This document shows, piece after piece, positions 62,169 to 62,738 of a stretch of 62,738 nt of DNA. Numbering within the stretch: the first letter of the stretch is position 1; the number at the start of each line of letters is the position of its first letter. The translations under genes and the position numbers were made by a program. The notes under the pieces were generated by a model. That model had not been told where the DNA came from. It searched no databases and worked only from the letters and a program-made list of their open reading frames with translations. Source of the DNA: Knoellia aerolata DSM 18566 (lineage in GTDB: Bacteria > Actinomycetota > Actinomycetes > Actinomycetales > Dermatophilaceae); contig NZ_AVPL01000018.1 of NCBI RefSeq assembly GCF_000768695.1, forward strand, positions 1-62,738. The letters are read 5' to 3'.

Positions 62169-62738
62169 CGGCCCCTCACCTCCAATCTCGCCTGCTCGCC
62201 GCAGGGGGCGGGCTGGCGCTGGCGGCCGCCGGCCTCGTCGGGGCTGCTGCCCCGGCGCAGGCCGCGGCCTGCTCGGGCACGTCCGGTGTGACGGTGGTCG
62301 TGCAGTCGTCCGCGGGCACCTCGACGCGGTGCGCCGGCGGCGACCCGTCGTCGGCCATGTCCGCCCTCAAGGCGGCCGGTCACTCGATCACCATGCCGAG
62401 CCGCTTCCCGGGGGCGGTCTGCCGCATCGACGGCTACCCCTCCTCTGACCCGTGCGTCAACATGCCGCCCGCCGACGCCTACTGGGCCTTCTTCCACGCG
62501 TCGTCCGGTGGGTCCTGGACCTACAGCCAGAGCGGCGCAGGCAGCCACGACCCGCGCCCGGGCTCCTCCATCGGGTTCCGCTTCGGGTCGGGCTCCGCAC
62601 CATCGGTGAGCCCGGCCACGCCGGCGCCGGCGCCCCAGCCGAAGCCGACGACCGCGGCTCCCCGGCCCACGACCACGGCGCCGAAGGCCACGAGCACGCC
62701 CCGCCGCACGACCTCGGCCCCACGGGCCACCGCGGGCT
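62165..62738 (+). CDS. DUF4430-like secreted protein (partial, runs off the window)
   Basis: At least 191 residues, open to the window end. A signal peptide (SRLLAAGGGLALAAAGLVG, ending in AQAAA) is followed by a domain with four cysteines and the pattern DAYWAFFHASSGGSWTYSQS and DPRPGSSIGFRFGSG, resembling DUF4430, the beta-domain that follows the alpha/alpha-barrel in transcobalamin. After about residue 140 it becomes Thr/Pro/Ala-rich, like a linker to a further domain or anchor. GTG 62165 overlaps the preceding stop. In relatives such proteins are followed by an ECF cobalamin transporter; whether so here lies outside the window. Confidence 0.7.
   Translation, partial: MTAPHLQSRLLAAGGGLALAAAGLVGAAAPAQAAACSGTSGVTVVVQSSAGTSTRCAGGDPSSAMSALKAAGHSITMPSRFPGAVCRIDGYPSSDPCVNMPPADAYWAFFHASSGGSWTYSQSGAGSHDPRPGSSIGFRFGSGSAPSVSPATPAPAPQPKPTTAAPRPTTTAPKATSTPRRTTSAPRATAG

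Overview
The window reads as chromosomal DNA of a high-GC Gram-positive actinobacterium, most likely order Micrococcales and plausibly family Intrasporangiaceae. Third codon positions are nearly all G or C, and many starts are GTG. The housekeeping blocks are typically actinobacterial: rpsO-pnp near dapB; ileS behind a translational T-box, with folC-DUF4233-ndk-mreBCD-mrdA nearby; a cobalamin riboswitch of the actinobacterial type; and a LAxTG sortase substrate. The family placement is an inference from gene order and signatures; no rRNA gene is present.

Layout. 1-8.3 kb: an AbiEi/DUF559-like ORF bracketed by two copies of one palindrome, dapB, a 46-codon small gene behind a four-half-site promoter, a glycosyltransferase, an MFS exporter with a DUF6065-like partner, then pnp and rpsO. 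8.4-21.4 kb: the first part of an exopolysaccharide locus. It opens with a low-molecular-weight tyrosine phosphatase and an unusual module (HprK-like kinase, two PqqD-like proteins, an NTP_transf_5 nucleotidyltransferase and a Tat-exported protein). It continues with an epimerase, a ligase/polymerase-type membrane protein, a GNAT enzyme, glycosyltransferases, a deacetylase, a second polymerase-like membrane protein and a Wzc-type tyrosine autokinase. 21.5-29.3 kb: a strain-variable glycosyltransferase block, lower in GC up to about 27.4 kb. 29.3-39.7 kb: a tightly overlapping minus-strand operon with all enzymes for UDP-N,N'-diacetylbacillosamine (4,6-dehydratase, aminotransferase, acetyltransferase), the matching phosphoglycosyltransferase, a UDP-HexNAc dehydrogenase, an acyltransferase, a methyltransferase and an ABC exporter. 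Together 8.4-39.7 kb can make, modify, export and tyrosine-phosphorylation-control a surface glycan.

39.8-46 kb: accessory metabolism, namely a YtcJ-like amidohydrolase, a clear heliorhodopsin, an alpha/beta hydrolase, a PLP-dependent decarboxylase, an ArsR-SRPBCC pair with its own operator, and a VOC protein. 46-60 kb: lpdA, then the elongation wall machinery mrdA-mreD-mreC-mreB, ndk-DUF4233-L7/L12-like-folC, an AraC-VOC pair, and ileS. 60-62.7 kb: back-to-back RNA regulators, an ileS T-box on the minus strand and a cobalamin riboswitch on the plus strand. The riboswitch drives a cell-wall-anchored alpha/alpha-barrel protein and, overlapping it, a DUF4430-like secreted protein cut by the window end. 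These two match the two domains of animal transcobalamin/intrinsic factor, split into two genes.

Two sequence-level signals cut across the annotation. The octamer GTATGCCG (or its complement) occurs about 31 times by eye, on both strands, inside and between genes, but not once between about 21.3 and 38.4 kb. That gap coincides with the variable polysaccharide genes and suggests they were imported. Several unrelated families of perfect long palindromes fill the intergenic gaps, some repeated on both sides of a gene or gene pair.
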